A stretch of 64,000 nt of DNA from CALVLD01 sp964467585 (GTDB lineage: Bacteria > Bacillota > Clostridia > Christensenellales > CAG-138). The position numbers were made by a program, and so were the translations under genes. Shown here piece after piece: positions 17,093-25,599 of this stretch (position 1 is its first letter; each line of letters starts with the position of its first letter). A model generated the notes under the pieces. It was not told the DNA's origin. It saw only the letters and a list, made by a program, of their open reading frames with translations, and ran no database searches. The stretch is from assembly GCA_964467585.1 (NCBI GenBank), contig CAYXRF010000001.1:62001-126000 (forward strand). The letters are read 5' to 3'.

Positions 17093-18004
17093 ATGGAGTA
17101 CAGACGCAAACGAAGGCGCGGACGCGGTTACAAAAGAGCGCGGGGCGCAGCGGTAAAGCTTAACGCAAAGGCGGTACGCGCAGTGGTTTTTTTGCTGCTC
17201 GCCGCAGTTATTATCTACTTACTGTGCGGGACGAGTATAGGTACGTTCATATCGGAGAGGGTGCTTGCGCCCCTTTTTGCAAAAATTGCGCAGCCCACGC
17301 CCAAATCGGACGTTCTGACGGATCCGACGCCCACGCCGTCAACACCTATTGCAACTGTGCTTACTGCTTCCGGAAGTACAGAGGTTACGCTTCCGGCAAT
17401 CAATCTGTATATGCTTCAAATGGGTGTATTCTCATCGCGTGAGAATGCGGAGGACGTTATCGCATCGCTCAAAAGCCTTGGCGCAGCGGGGTACGCGTAT
17501 GAGGACAACGGCAACATTCGGGTAATCGCTGCCGCATATGTGGACGAGGCGTCCGCAAAATCCGTTCGAGACAGGCTGACGTCCGAGGGATACAGCTGCA
17601 CGGTTTACTCCATATCCACACGTGGTGCGGAGCTTTTGATCACCGCATCGGAGGAAAGGCTGCTTCCGATTGAAACGGCGTTTACCCTTGCGTATGACAG
17701 CGTAAGCGGGCTGTCCGAAGCCGTGATAGACTTTGATGCTGCATGCCGCACGGTAGAATATGAGCTTGTAATACTTGCAGAGATGCAAACCAACGCACGA
17801 AACGCTGCGGGCGCGATTGAAACGCCTGCTCAAAGCAATGCTCTTTTGATGTGTGTTTATGACTATTATGTCGGCGTTGCGGCTGTGTTAAGCAAGGTAC
17901 AGCAATCCATCACAGACAGAACGGAGTTCTCATCATCGCTTAAAAATGCAATGATTGAGGTTTCGCTGCTGTATGTGGATATGCTGAACAGAATTGGGGG
18001 ATAG
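17093..18004 (+). CDS. SPOR-domain membrane protein
   Basis: A 303-residue bitopic protein. An extremely basic N-terminus (RRKRRRGRGYKRARG) precedes one membrane helix (about residues 30-48, VVFLLLAAVIIYLLCG), a Thr/Pro linker, and a SPOR domain (about 110-185: YMLQMGVFSSRENAEDVIAS, then LTSEGYSCTVYS). SPOR domains bind denuded glycan strands at the septum or spore cortex. The remaining 115 residues are mostly helical and of unknown role. The ATG at 17093 follows CAGGAG; an upstream in-frame start would add 16 residues lacking a ribosome site. A role in cell-wall turnover during division or sporulation is inferred from the domain. Confidence 0.85.
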   Translation: MEYRRKRRRGRGYKRARGAAVKLNAKAVRAVVFLLLAAVIIYLLCGTSIGTFISERVLAPLFAKIAQPTPKSDVLTDPTPTPSTPIATVLTASGSTEVTLPAINLYMLQMGVFSSRENAEDVIASLKSLGAAGYAYEDNGNIRVIAAAYVDEASAKSVRDRLTSEGYSCTVYSISTRGAELLITASEERLLPIETAFTLAYDSVSGLSEAVIDFDAACRTVEYELVILAEMQTNARNAAGAIETPAQSNALLMCVYDYYVGVAAVLSKVQQSITDRTEFSSSLKNAMIEVSLLYVDMLNRIGG

Positions 18005-18024
18005 CCAACAATTGCTGTCGCAAA

Positions 18025-18061
18025 GTTAAAAACAAAAGCGACGCAAAACAGATGCGCCGCT
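18025..18061 (-). terminator. Terminator after murA
   Basis: On the minus strand AGCGGCGCA (18061-18053) pairs with TGCGTCGCT (18045-18037), nine pairs with one G-U, and is followed by TTTGTTTTT. It lies in the 83-bp gap between the convergent SPOR gene and murA. Confidence 0.7.
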
Positions 18062-18087
18062 AAAAATATCGATAACAAGCACGCCCG

Positions 18088-19356
18088 TCATTCTTCGACT
18101 CTTTCGATAGACGCGCCCAAGGCCCTCAGCTTCTGCTCAAAAAACTCGTATCCGCGGTCGATATAGTGAATGTTGCGAACAATGCTCACGCCTTCCGCCG
18201 CAAGCGCGGCGACAATCAGCGCGGCGCCCGCACGAAGGTCGGTTGCGGATATGGTTGCGCCGTATAGCCGCTCAACGCCCTCAATCATTGCAGTCCGTCC
18301 GTTTACGGTGATGCTTGCGCCCATTCTGCAAAGCTCGGGGACGTGGTTAAACCTGTCCTCAAATATGTTTTCAACCACAAAGCTGTTGCCGCACGCAACC
18401 GAAAGGAATGCCATCATCGGCTGCTGCAAATCTGTTGGAAAGCCGGGATAGGGCAGAGTTTTGATATTTATTGCGCGGGGACGGTCAGAAGCGTCAATGT
18501 GCAAAAAGAACTCCGAGCCGTCGTCACCCTCCACCACTCTGACGCCGCTTTCCATAAGCTTTGCGGATATCGCCTCAAGGTGAGTGGGAATTATGTTGTT
18601 GATAATAACGCTTCCGCGAGTTGCGGCGGCGGCGATCATAAACGTGCCCGCCTCAATCTGATCGGGAATAATCGCATAGCTGCACCCGTGCAAATCCTTT
18701 CGCCCGCGTATGCGAATTACATCCGTGCCGGCGCCCTTAATGGAAGCGCCCATCATGTTGAGAAAGTTTGCAACGTCGACAACGTGCGGTTCCTTGGCAG
18801 CGTTTGATATAACCGTCATGCCCTCCGCACGACAAGCGGCAAGCATTATGTTGATAGTCGCACCAACGCTTACCATGTCAAGATAAATATCAGCTCCGTG
18901 AAGGGTTTGCGCGTTTGCATAAACTATGCCGTTGCGTGTGACAACATCCGCGCCCAGCGCACGCATACCCTTGATGTGAAAATCGATAGGACGCGGACCG
19001 ATTGAGCAGCCGCCCGGCAGCGAAAGCGCCGCGTGTCCGTAGCGCCCCAGCATCGCACCGAGAAGGTAGTATGAAGCCCTCAGCTTACTAACCATCTCAA
19101 AAGTGACCTCAAACTCGTCAATCGTTGTCGGGTCAATCCGCATACATCCGTTTTCGTTAAGATCGACTCCCGCGCCCATCAGCCGCAGTATCTCAGCAAG
19201 CACGCGAACGTCCTCTATCATGGGCAGATTCTCAATAATACAGGGCTGACCCGCCAGTATCGCGGCAGGAATTATTGCAAGCGCAGCGTTTTTCGCGCCG
19301 CTTATTGTAACCTGCCCCTCCAATGGCTTGCCGCCGTCGATTTTGTAATACGCCAT
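18088..19356 (-). CDS. murA: UDP-N-acetylglucosamine 1-carboxyvinyltransferase
   Basis: MurA transfers enolpyruvate from PEP to UDP-GlcNAc, the first committed step of peptidoglycan synthesis. The 422 residues match the family. The GAKNAAL segment (about 20-26) and the catalytic loop LPGGCSIGPRPIDFH with the PEP-binding, fosfomycin-target Cys (about 115) are both intact. The DLRAGAALIVAALAAEG stretch near the C-terminus is typical. The ATG at 19356 follows AAAGGG. The gene lies 62 bp downstream of an M23 peptidase gene on the same strand, in a pairing that resembles the murAA-spoIID-spoIIQ region of Bacillus, here without spoIID. Confidence 0.96.
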   Translation of the reverse strand: MAYYKIDGGKPLEGQVTISGAKNAALAIIPAAILAGQPCIIENLPMIEDVRVLAEILRLMGAGVDLNENGCMRIDPTTIDEFEVTFEMVSKLRASYYLLGAMLGRYGHAALSLPGGCSIGPRPIDFHIKGMRALGADVVTRNGIVYANAQTLHGADIYLDMVSVGATINIMLAACRAEGMTVISNAAKEPHVVDVANFLNMMGASIKGAGTDVIRIRGRKDLHGCSYAIIPDQIEAGTFMIAAAATRGSVIINNIIPTHLEAISAKLMESGVRVVEGDDGSEFFLHIDASDRPRAINIKTLPYPGFPTDLQQPMMAFLSVACGNSFVVENIFEDRFNHVPELCRMGASITVNGRTAMIEGVERLYGATISATDLRAGAALIVAALAAEGVSIVRNIHYIDRGYEFFEQKLRALGASIERVEE

Positions 19357-19418
19357 AATACCCTTTCATGCAAGCAAAACGGCGATACAAACGTCGCCGC
19401 TCAAAGTGACTACACCCG

Positions 19419-20594
19419 TCAATCCTCAAACGGGATACAGAATAGAGGATTAACGGCAAACCCATCAACGCGTACTTCAAAGTGAAGATGCGGAACGTCC
19501 GAGCTGCCGCCCGTACCAACCTTGCCGATCGTCTGCCCCTGCAAAACAAGGTCGCCCACGCTGACGGAAGCGGAAGAAAGCTGGGCATACCGCGTTGTGA
19601 AGCCGTTGCCGTGATCTATTTCGACCATGAGACCATAATCGCCGCGCACCATCACGGAAACAACAGTACCGCCATACACGGAAACAACATCGGCGTCAAG
19701 CTCGGCGGCAATGTCAACACCGTGATGAAAGCACCCTCCATACGGACCGTAATAACGGATTATTTCACCGCTTACAGGCATGATAAAGCTCATGTCGCCC
19801 ATTGAAACGGAGTCGCCAAAATCGGCGTCGGGAGCATAGCTGTCGCTATATCGTGCGGAGCCAACGCGAATCTCACCCGTCAGAACCTCACGTATCACAG
19901 AGGTATCGTTCAACACCAATTCAATACGCGTTCCGTTCAGATAACGTGCGGTGTAGCTATTACGATTTATGCCGTCTCTGCCATAAACTGTTACAATCCT
20001 TGCGCCAAGGGGAAGCGAGCTGTCCGTGACCTCGCCAACCTCATGGGGAACAATCTCATCCTCAGTAAAAGAAGCGATGCTTTCATAAACAAGAGGCGTT
20101 TCCGCACCCGTCAAAAGTGCATAACCCGTATCATAATCGGTAACGACAGAATTACCCTGAGCCGTCACAAGAGAGACGTTGTTCTTTAAAATTGTAACCG
20201 CGTTGGTTGGAATCGCATCCAAACCTGCAAAATAAAGCTGCACGTTGAGCATCAGCTCCTCAGCCGCCTGATAGCTTGAAAGCACAAGCACCCTTTCGCC
20301 GTCTACTACAATAGCTGTTTTGACATATCTGTCCGAAACCGAGGTTGTGGGGGACGGCAATGACGATGGGGAAGGGAATGCGGAATCATCCGGCAGCTGT
20401 GAGGCTTCAGCGGGAGAGGGCGAAACCTCAGTCTGCGGCGTTGGGGTCGCAGCCACATCGACATTCGACCTCCCGCTTTGCCGCACAAGCAAAACAACGA
20501 CTGCGCTGATCATCATAAGTGCGACAAGCGACACAACAACAATCCATACGTGTCGTTCGGAAGGAGCGCTCGATTTTTGCTTCAAGATTCTCAT
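19419..20594 (-). CDS. M23 metallopeptidase-domain membrane protein, SpoIIQ-like
   Basis: A 391-residue protein with one N-terminal membrane helix (about 17-40, VWIVVVSLVALMMISAVVVL), a Thr/Ser/Pro-rich linker, a G5-like or beta region, and a C-terminal LytM/M23 domain (about 270-385). The metal ligands H-x3-D (HHGVD) and HxH (PHLHFEV) are present, so the peptidase may be active. Clostridial SpoIIQ keeps these residues, and spoIIQ commonly lies near murA; hence the SpoIIQ suggestion, which remains an inference. The ATG at 20594 has no ribosome site; TATAAT lies six bases before it, so the message could be leaderless. Confidence 0.75.
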   Translation of the reverse strand: MRILKQKSSAPSERHVWIVVVSLVALMMISAVVVLLVRQSGRSNVDVAATPTPQTEVSPSPAEASQLPDDSAFPSPSSLPSPTTSVSDRYVKTAIVVDGERVLVLSSYQAAEELMLNVQLYFAGLDAIPTNAVTILKNNVSLVTAQGNSVVTDYDTGYALLTGAETPLVYESIASFTEDEIVPHEVGEVTDSSLPLGARIVTVYGRDGINRNSYTARYLNGTRIELVLNDTSVIREVLTGEIRVGSARYSDSYAPDADFGDSVSMGDMSFIMPVSGEIIRYYGPYGGCFHHGVDIAAELDADVVSVYGGTVVSVMVRGDYGLMVEIDHGNGFTTRYAQLSSASVSVGDLVLQGQTIGKVGTGGSSDVPHLHFEVRVDGFAVNPLFCIPFED

Positions 20595-20600
20595 GGTGAT

Positions 20601-20628
20601 ATTATACAGCAATATGCGTAAATTGCAA
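20601..20628 (-). promoter_or_regulatory. Promoter abutting the M23 peptidase start codon
   Basis: On the minus strand TTGCAA (20628-20623), a 16-bp spacer and TATAAT (20606-20601). The start point would fall on or next to the ATG at 20594. Confidence 0.5.
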
Positions 20629-20701
20629 GCACGGTTAAAACGATGCAATTAACTGACAAAAACGATGGCGCACCAAAGGAATGCTCCGTATGCGTCAAAA
20701 G

Positions 20702-21436
20702 CTATATTGAGGCTCCCACAATAAGCTTTTCAGCGTTAAATTTGGTTATTGCATCAACATATGAGGCGTCTCCGGATTTGTACATCCACTTTATGGCGGG
20801 CATAAGATATGGCACACGCAGATCATCACCGTGCGCGTCCGTAGCGACAAAATGTATCTGCTGATGTTCAAACATCTGCCGCGCAAGCTTTTTGAAAGGA
20901 CGGGTACGCTCCAGCATAAGACTGAAGGCGTTAACCTGGATGAGGATACCATCGGAAACCATCCTGTCAATCAGCTTTGGATTTTCAACAAGCCCAAAAT
21001 GACGTTCGGCGTGGGCAAGCACGGGAATAAAGCCCTGCGCCTTAATGTAAAGCAAATCATCATATATATCCCTGCCGCGCTCCAAAGGGTCAAATTCAAT
21101 AAGTGCGTACTGCGTTCCGTTAAGCGTGCAGGCGCGACCTTCGCGTATCCACATTGGCATATCACGCTGACAAAAAAGCTCGTTTCCGCGATACAGCTGC
21201 ATATCAGGATATTGCTCCGCCGCAAATAGCTTCAGCTTTGTGAACTGAGCGTCAACGAACTGCTTTGGACGTACAACCTTGCCAAGTTCGCCATAATGAG
21301 GCGTGCATATTATCGCCCGCACACCCTCATCATGCTCCATTTTAAGCATATTCAAAGCCATACGCATATTTGCCGCACCGTCGTCAACGTCGGGCAATAT
21401 GTGAATGTGTATGTCTATGTATCCTTCGGTCATCAT
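20702..21436 (-). CDS. CpsB/CapC-type (YwqE) tyrosine-protein phosphatase of the PHP fold
   Basis: A 244-residue protein of the manganese-dependent PHP phosphatases that dephosphorylate bacterial tyrosine kinases (BY-kinases) in capsule and exopolysaccharide systems. Motifs are visible: DIHIHILPDVDDGA (about residues 9-22), TPHYGE (about 49), the Glu in RGNELF (about 97), LAHAERH (about 137) and ATDAHGDD (about 200). No kinase or capsule gene is nearby, so the target is unknown. Two adjacent ATG codons (21436, 21433) are possible starts. Neither has a ribosome site, and a TATAAT lies only 12 bp upstream. Confidence 0.85.
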   Translation of the reverse strand: MMTEGYIDIHIHILPDVDDGAANMRMALNMLKMEHDEGVRAIICTPHYGELGKVVRPKQFVDAQFTKLKLFAAEQYPDMQLYRGNELFCQRDMPMWIREGRACTLNGTQYALIEFDPLERGRDIYDDLLYIKAQGFIPVLAHAERHFGLVENPKLIDRMVSDGILIQVNAFSLMLERTRPFKKLARQMFEHQQIHFVATDAHGDDLRVPYLMPAIKWMYKSGDASYVDAITKFNAEKLIVGASI

Positions 21437-21447
21437 AACAATCATCA

Positions 21448-21476
21448 ATTATACCATAAACGTCATTCGCCGTAAA
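21448..21476 (-). promoter_or_regulatory. Promoter very close to the CpsB-type start codon
   Basis: On the minus strand TTTACG (21476-21471), a 17-bp spacer and TATAAT (21453-21448). The expected start point is within about ten bases of the ATG at 21436. Confidence 0.5.
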
Positions 21477-21582
21477 TACCTTGATAATGACATTTTTTGC
21501 GTATCTGAGCGCAAAATATTGAAAAAATGATGCATGGACGATATTTCGCCTTGACCATAGCATATGAGCAGTGCTGACGCAC

Positions 21583-21623
21583 AAAAAAAAGGGCGGCCGC
21601 AGAAACAACCGCGAACGCCCTTT
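21583..21623 (-). terminator. Terminator after the lipoprotein gene
   Basis: On the minus strand AAAGGGCG (21623-21616) pairs with CGCCCTTT (21595-21588); the helix is extended inside by a CGC-rich part and followed by an eight-base T run. Confidence 0.85.
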
Positions 21624-21679
21624 ATAAGTTACATCAAAACCAAATTGTGTTTGCCCTTTGCAGCATCGCAAGCATAAGC

Positions 21680-22864
21680 TTACGGCTGAACAAAAGTGCC
21701 GAGAGAGGTGGGGGAGTCGGTATAGTCGATCACCTCATACAGAACCTCCATTGGGGTGGAGCTGTCTGAATCGGTATTTTCGCTGTAACGGAACAGCAAG
21801 CCCGTTTGCGGGTCAAACGCAAATTCGTACTCAGACCACAGAGAGGAATTGTACAGCACCTGACAGGTAACACCGGCTATCACGACAGAATCGGTCATAA
21901 CGATGTTTTCGCCCAAGCCATAGTGGTAGTTTGTCGGCCCAAAGCTTGAACCGAGATTGTAGTCCTTGCACATCTGAAGATATGTGGATATGCCTGCGCT
22001 GTCATAGGCTTCTTTATCGACGTAGTCCTCAAGGTATTCCTCAAGAGTTTTATTGGAGTAGCCGAGATTGTCGGTTTGACGCGGCGTAGAATCGGAGCCG
22101 CCCCACATGTAGTAGCAGTATGAACCATCGCTTTGAAGCACTGCGGCGGTGTAAGAGACAGAACCGGAATAGTCTTCCTGCTCTGTGCTGTCATAGCAGA
22201 AGAACCAACTGCCATTGTAACGGCAAATCGTCTGTTTGAGACCGTAGGACATCCTCCAAGTTATACTGAAGTTTTCAGGGAACGCATCCAGCGCACTGTC
22301 TCCTTCAATTATGACGGGCATATTTGCGGAGCTTTCGGCAATGTAAGCGGCGGTATAGAAGCTTGGCGCATGAGTAAGAGAAAACTCGTATTCGTTGTCG
22401 CCCTCTTCAATGTAGCCGAGCGTAAGCCCCACATTTTTGAAGCCAACCTTTTTTGTCCAGGTATTACCCCACAGCGTAAAGTTTTCTGTAAATCCGAGGG
22501 GCAAAAGCTGGTCGGAGATATGAGCGGAAAGCTCACTGTAACCCATATCCGGATCTGTAATCGTCCAAGTATCGCTGAAGAAGCCATATTCGTCCGCAGG
22601 CTTGTAGGAATACCCTGTACCTCCGCAAAGCGAAATAGAGTTGACGCCAAATATGCTGAGATAAGCGACAATGGCGTTTTCAACATCAGCTTGGGAGGAT
22701 ACATCGCCGACAACAATCGGATTGTCGGGTGTGGAAGGATCCGTCGGGGCGGTGGTGACTTTATCGGAGTCACTGTCGCCATCATTGTGTGAATTTGAGT
22801 TGGAACATCCAAATACGGCAACAAGCAGCAGCATTGACAACAAAAGCGCAATAAGCTTTTTCAT
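21680..22864 (-). CDS. Secreted lipoprotein of unknown function
   Basis: A 394-residue predicted lipoprotein. The signal MKKLIALLLSMLLLVAVFGC places the lipid-modified Cys at residue 20. A low-complexity Ser/Asp/Thr/Pro linker follows (about 21-50), and then a compact domain rich in Tyr, Trp and Ser with alternating beta segments (for example WNSS-like and SFYTAAY stretches). I do not recognise the family. The ATG at 22864 follows GAGGTG. It has its own promoter and a strong terminator, so it is a single-gene unit between the CpsB-type gene and ddl. Confidence 0.8.
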   Translation of the reverse strand: MKKLIALLLSMLLLVAVFGCSNSNSHNDGDSDSDKVTTAPTDPSTPDNPIVVGDVSSQADVENAIVAYLSIFGVNSISLCGGTGYSYKPADEYGFFSDTWTITDPDMGYSELSAHISDQLLPLGFTENFTLWGNTWTKKVGFKNVGLTLGYIEEGDNEYEFSLTHAPSFYTAAYIAESSANMPVIIEGDSALDAFPENFSITWRMSYGLKQTICRYNGSWFFCYDSTEQEDYSGSVSYTAAVLQSDGSYCYYMWGGSDSTPRQTDNLGYSNKTLEEYLEDYVDKEAYDSAGISTYLQMCKDYNLGSSFGPTNYHYGLGENIVMTDSVVIAGVTCQVLYNSSLWSEYEFAFDPQTGLLFRYSENTDSDSSTPMEVLYEVIDYTDSPTSLGTFVQP

Positions 22865-23165
22865 GGTGTAACACCTCATGTAATATAATATGGGATGCGA
22901 CATCTATACAATATGTGCCCAAAACACATTTCAAACATATAATACCAGGATTGGAACGGCTTGTAAATAGTTTTTGTGACACAAAAAAACAGAGTATAAG
23001 TTTCAGCCGTGCAAGTCGGGCAACCCAATCGCAACAATTGCAAACGCAGGTATAATATGTTATACTTATAATGGTGTGTTATACACGATAAAACTATCGT
23101 ATTATTTGAACGAGGCTTATTGAAAGGGAATGCGTTGTTTGTGACGCAAAGTGGTATTGGATAGC
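22865..23165. other. Divergent intergenic region with two promoters
   Basis: About 300 bases without a gene. On the minus strand TTTACA (22967-22962), 17 bp and TATTAT (22944-22939) should drive the lipoprotein gene. On the plus strand TTGCAA (23038-23043), 17 bp and TATACT (23061-23066) should drive ddl-murF. I see no riboswitch or coding signal here. Confidence 0.5.
23038..23066 (+). promoter_or_regulatory. Promoter of the ddl-murF operon
   Basis: TTGCAA (23038-23043), a 17-bp spacer and TATACT (23061-23066), with two further AT-rich TATAAT-like hexamers overlapping it. It lies about 100 bases before the ddl ATG. Confidence 0.5.
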
Positions 23166-24212
23166 ATGAGGATTGCCGTACTGTGCGGCGGGCTTAGCCC
23201 CGAAAGGGATGTATCTTTATCAACGGGAGCAATGGTCGCCGCCGCTCTGAGATCGGGCGAGCATCAGGTTGCCGTTGTGGATTCAGCAGCGGATTATGAC
23301 GATGATATAATGTCATATTTTTCATCCGCACCTGTGGAGAATGCCGACGGTGCGATTGCCGACGTGGCTCCGGATATTGACGCCTTGCGCAGGTCACGCA
23401 AGAGCTTCTTCGGCAAAAATGTCATCGGGATATGTCAGGCGGCGGATATTGTTTTTAACGCTCTGCATGGTGAGGAGGGCGAGGACGGCAGGCTTCAGGC
23501 TGCGTTTGATATGCTCGGCATACGCTACACGGGCAGCGGCGCAAAAGGGAGTATGCTTGCGATGGATAAGCTGCTTACAAAGCAGATATTATCCCTTGTG
23601 CCTCAAGCGGTGCGGATTCCGAGGGGCGCGGTTGTAAGACGCGAACGCTTTGGCGTTGAAGGTTTGCCGTCCGGGCTGGAGGTACTGGGTATGCCGCTGG
23701 TGGTAAAGCCCGTAAGCGGCGGCTCATCGGTTGGTGTATCAATTGTAAAATCCGAGGATGAGCTTATAACCGCTTTGCAGCTTGCGTTCCGCTATGAGGA
23801 CAGGGTGCTCATCGAGGAATACATTGAGGGGAGGGAGTTTTCTGTCGGCGTGGTTGGAGACCTTGTGCTTCCCGCGATAGAGATTCGTCCCAAGCATGGC
23901 TTTTATGACTATCGCAACAAATATCAAAAAGGGCTCACGGACGAAATCTGTCCGGCGGATATCGATAAAGAAACATCTGTAAGGATGCAGCGCATGGCGG
24001 GCATAACCTACACGGCACTGTCGCTTTCCGCATACGCAAGGATTGATTTTATAATGACGAACAAAGGCGTTATATATTGTCTCGAAGCAAATACGCTTCC
24101 GGGAATGACGCCCGTAAGTCTGCTTCCTCAGGAGGCGGCGGCTGCGGGAATGAGCTTTGAGGCACTCTGCGAAAGGATTATCGCAGAGAGCATCAAACTT
24201 GAAAGAAAATGA
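23166..24212 (+). CDS. ddl: D-alanine--D-alanine ligase
   Basis: Ddl joins two D-alanines using ATP to make the dipeptide added by MurF. The 348 residues fit the family. Visible motifs are the N-terminal GGLSPERDVSLSTG, the ATP-grasp Gly-rich loop PVSGGSSVGVSIV (about 183-195), EEYIEGREFSVGVVG (about 222-236) and the C-terminal EANTLPGMTPVSLLP (about 308-322). Position of the EGREFSV Glu and the Tyr/Lys region suggests the normal D-Ala-D-Ala rather than D-Ala-D-Lac type, but I did not verify this. The ATG at 23166 is preferred over a GTG 15 bases upstream because the conserved start is MRIAVLCGG. It overlaps murF by 4 bp (ATGA). Confidence 0.93.
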   Translation: MRIAVLCGGLSPERDVSLSTGAMVAAALRSGEHQVAVVDSAADYDDDIMSYFSSAPVENADGAIADVAPDIDALRRSRKSFFGKNVIGICQAADIVFNALHGEEGEDGRLQAAFDMLGIRYTGSGAKGSMLAMDKLLTKQILSLVPQAVRIPRGAVVRRERFGVEGLPSGLEVLGMPLVVKPVSGGSSVGVSIVKSEDELITALQLAFRYEDRVLIEEYIEGREFSVGVVGDLVLPAIEIRPKHGFYDYRNKYQKGLTDEICPADIDKETSVRMQRMAGITYTALSLSAYARIDFIMTNKGVIYCLEANTLPGMTPVSLLPQEAAAAGMSFEALCERIIAESIKLERK

Positions 24213-25588
24213 TAGACATTACCATTAACGAGATAGCCCACGCCATATCCGCGCAGATATTCGGCACAGGCAATACTGACGCGTGCGTTGGGTCGATAAC
24301 CATCGACAGCAGGCAAGTCAAGCCGAACGGTGTTTTTATCGCTTTGAAGGGTGAACGCTTCGATGGGCATGATTTTGTCGGCGGCGCACAAATGGCGGGA
24401 TGCACAGCGGCGATTGTCGAACACACTGTGCCCGTTTCCGATTCGGATTTTATCCAGCTGAAGGTTGAATCCACGTTCGCGGCAGTAGGTGCGCTTGGTG
24501 CGTATATCCGTGAGAAGTCCAACGTTTTTGTTGTGGGCATAACAGGCAGTGTCGGCAAAACAAGCACAAAGGAGCTGACCGCCGCCGTGCTTTCACAATC
24601 GTTTAACGTGCTTAAGACAGACGGCAATTTCAACAACGAGCTTGGGCTGCCGCGCACTCTTTTCGGGCTTGAGCCGTATATTGACGTTGCGGTGCTTGAG
24701 ATGGGCATTAGCCACTTTGGCGAGATGTCAAGGCTTTCCGCAATCGCAAAACCGGATGCTGCGGTTATCACCAACATTGAAAACGTCCATACGGAGCATC
24801 TTATCGACCGCGATGGGGTTCTCAGCGCAAAAACAGAAATCGTATCAAGCATGCGCGGACGCATCCTGATTTTGAACGGAGACGATGATAAGCTTCGTGC
24901 GTATATCCCGCCAAAAGGATTCAAGCGCATATATTACGGCCTGTCGGACGGATGTGATGTTACAGCGCGTGATATTATTCAAACTGATATTGAGCATACG
25001 CGGTTCACGCTTATGGTTAACGGATGCAATACAACGGTTGATTTGCCTTCATCGGGCAATCACATGGTGCTAAACGCACTTGCGGCAGCGGCGGTGGGCG
25101 ATGCAGTGGGGCTGGATGTGCAATCAATCGCAAGAGGTATTGCAAATTATTCCACCGTGGGAAGCCGTATGCGGATAATCCGCACGGGCAGCGCAACAAT
25201 CATTGACGATTGCTATAACGCAAGCCCCGCCTCAGTATTGGCGGCGCTTAATGTGTTGAGCAACTCAAAAGGCAGAAAGCTTGCCTTGCTTGGAGATATG
25301 CTTGAGCTTGGGCAAAATACCGAGGAGCTTCACAGGCAGGCGGGCGCGGAGGCGGCAAGGCTTGGCGTAAGCGTGCTGTTTACTTTGGGCGAGCGCGGCA
25401 AAGACATAGCGGCAGGCGCGGAGGAAAACGGCGTGCGGGATGTTCGCAGGATTGAAAGAGAGCACGCTGCGGAAATAATTCTTAATGAGCTGCATGAGGG
25501 TGACACGCTGCTTATCAAGGCGTCACACGGAATGCATCTTGAGGGTATAGCACGTCAGATAGCCGATGGGATAGAAACTGACCGATAG
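24209..25588 (+). CDS. murF: UDP-N-acetylmuramoyl-tripeptide--D-alanyl-D-alanine ligase
   Basis: MurF adds D-Ala-D-Ala to the UDP-MurNAc-tripeptide, ending cytoplasmic precursor synthesis. The 459 residues contain the N-terminal uridine-binding domain (ITIDSRQVKPNGVFIALKGER), the ATP loop GITGSVGKTSTKEL (about 110-123), NNELGLPRTL, EMGISHFGEM and a C-terminal Rossmann-like domain with IDDCYNASPASVLAAL and LGDMLELG. The translation start overlaps the ddl stop, so the two enzymes acting in succession are translationally coupled. This is not the dcw position in which murF is usually found between murE and mraY. Confidence 0.95.
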   Translation: MIDITINEIAHAISAQIFGTGNTDACVGSITIDSRQVKPNGVFIALKGERFDGHDFVGGAQMAGCTAAIVEHTVPVSDSDFIQLKVESTFAAVGALGAYIREKSNVFVVGITGSVGKTSTKELTAAVLSQSFNVLKTDGNFNNELGLPRTLFGLEPYIDVAVLEMGISHFGEMSRLSAIAKPDAAVITNIENVHTEHLIDRDGVLSAKTEIVSSMRGRILILNGDDDKLRAYIPPKGFKRIYYGLSDGCDVTARDIIQTDIEHTRFTLMVNGCNTTVDLPSSGNHMVLNALAAAAVGDAVGLDVQSIARGIANYSTVGSRMRIIRTGSATIIDDCYNASPASVLAALNVLSNSKGRKLALLGDMLELGQNTEELHRQAGAEAARLGVSVLFTLGERGKDIAAGAEENGVRDVRRIEREHAAEIILNELHEGDTLLIKASHGMHLEGIARQIADGIETDR

Positions 25589-25599
25589 GGGGTACACAG

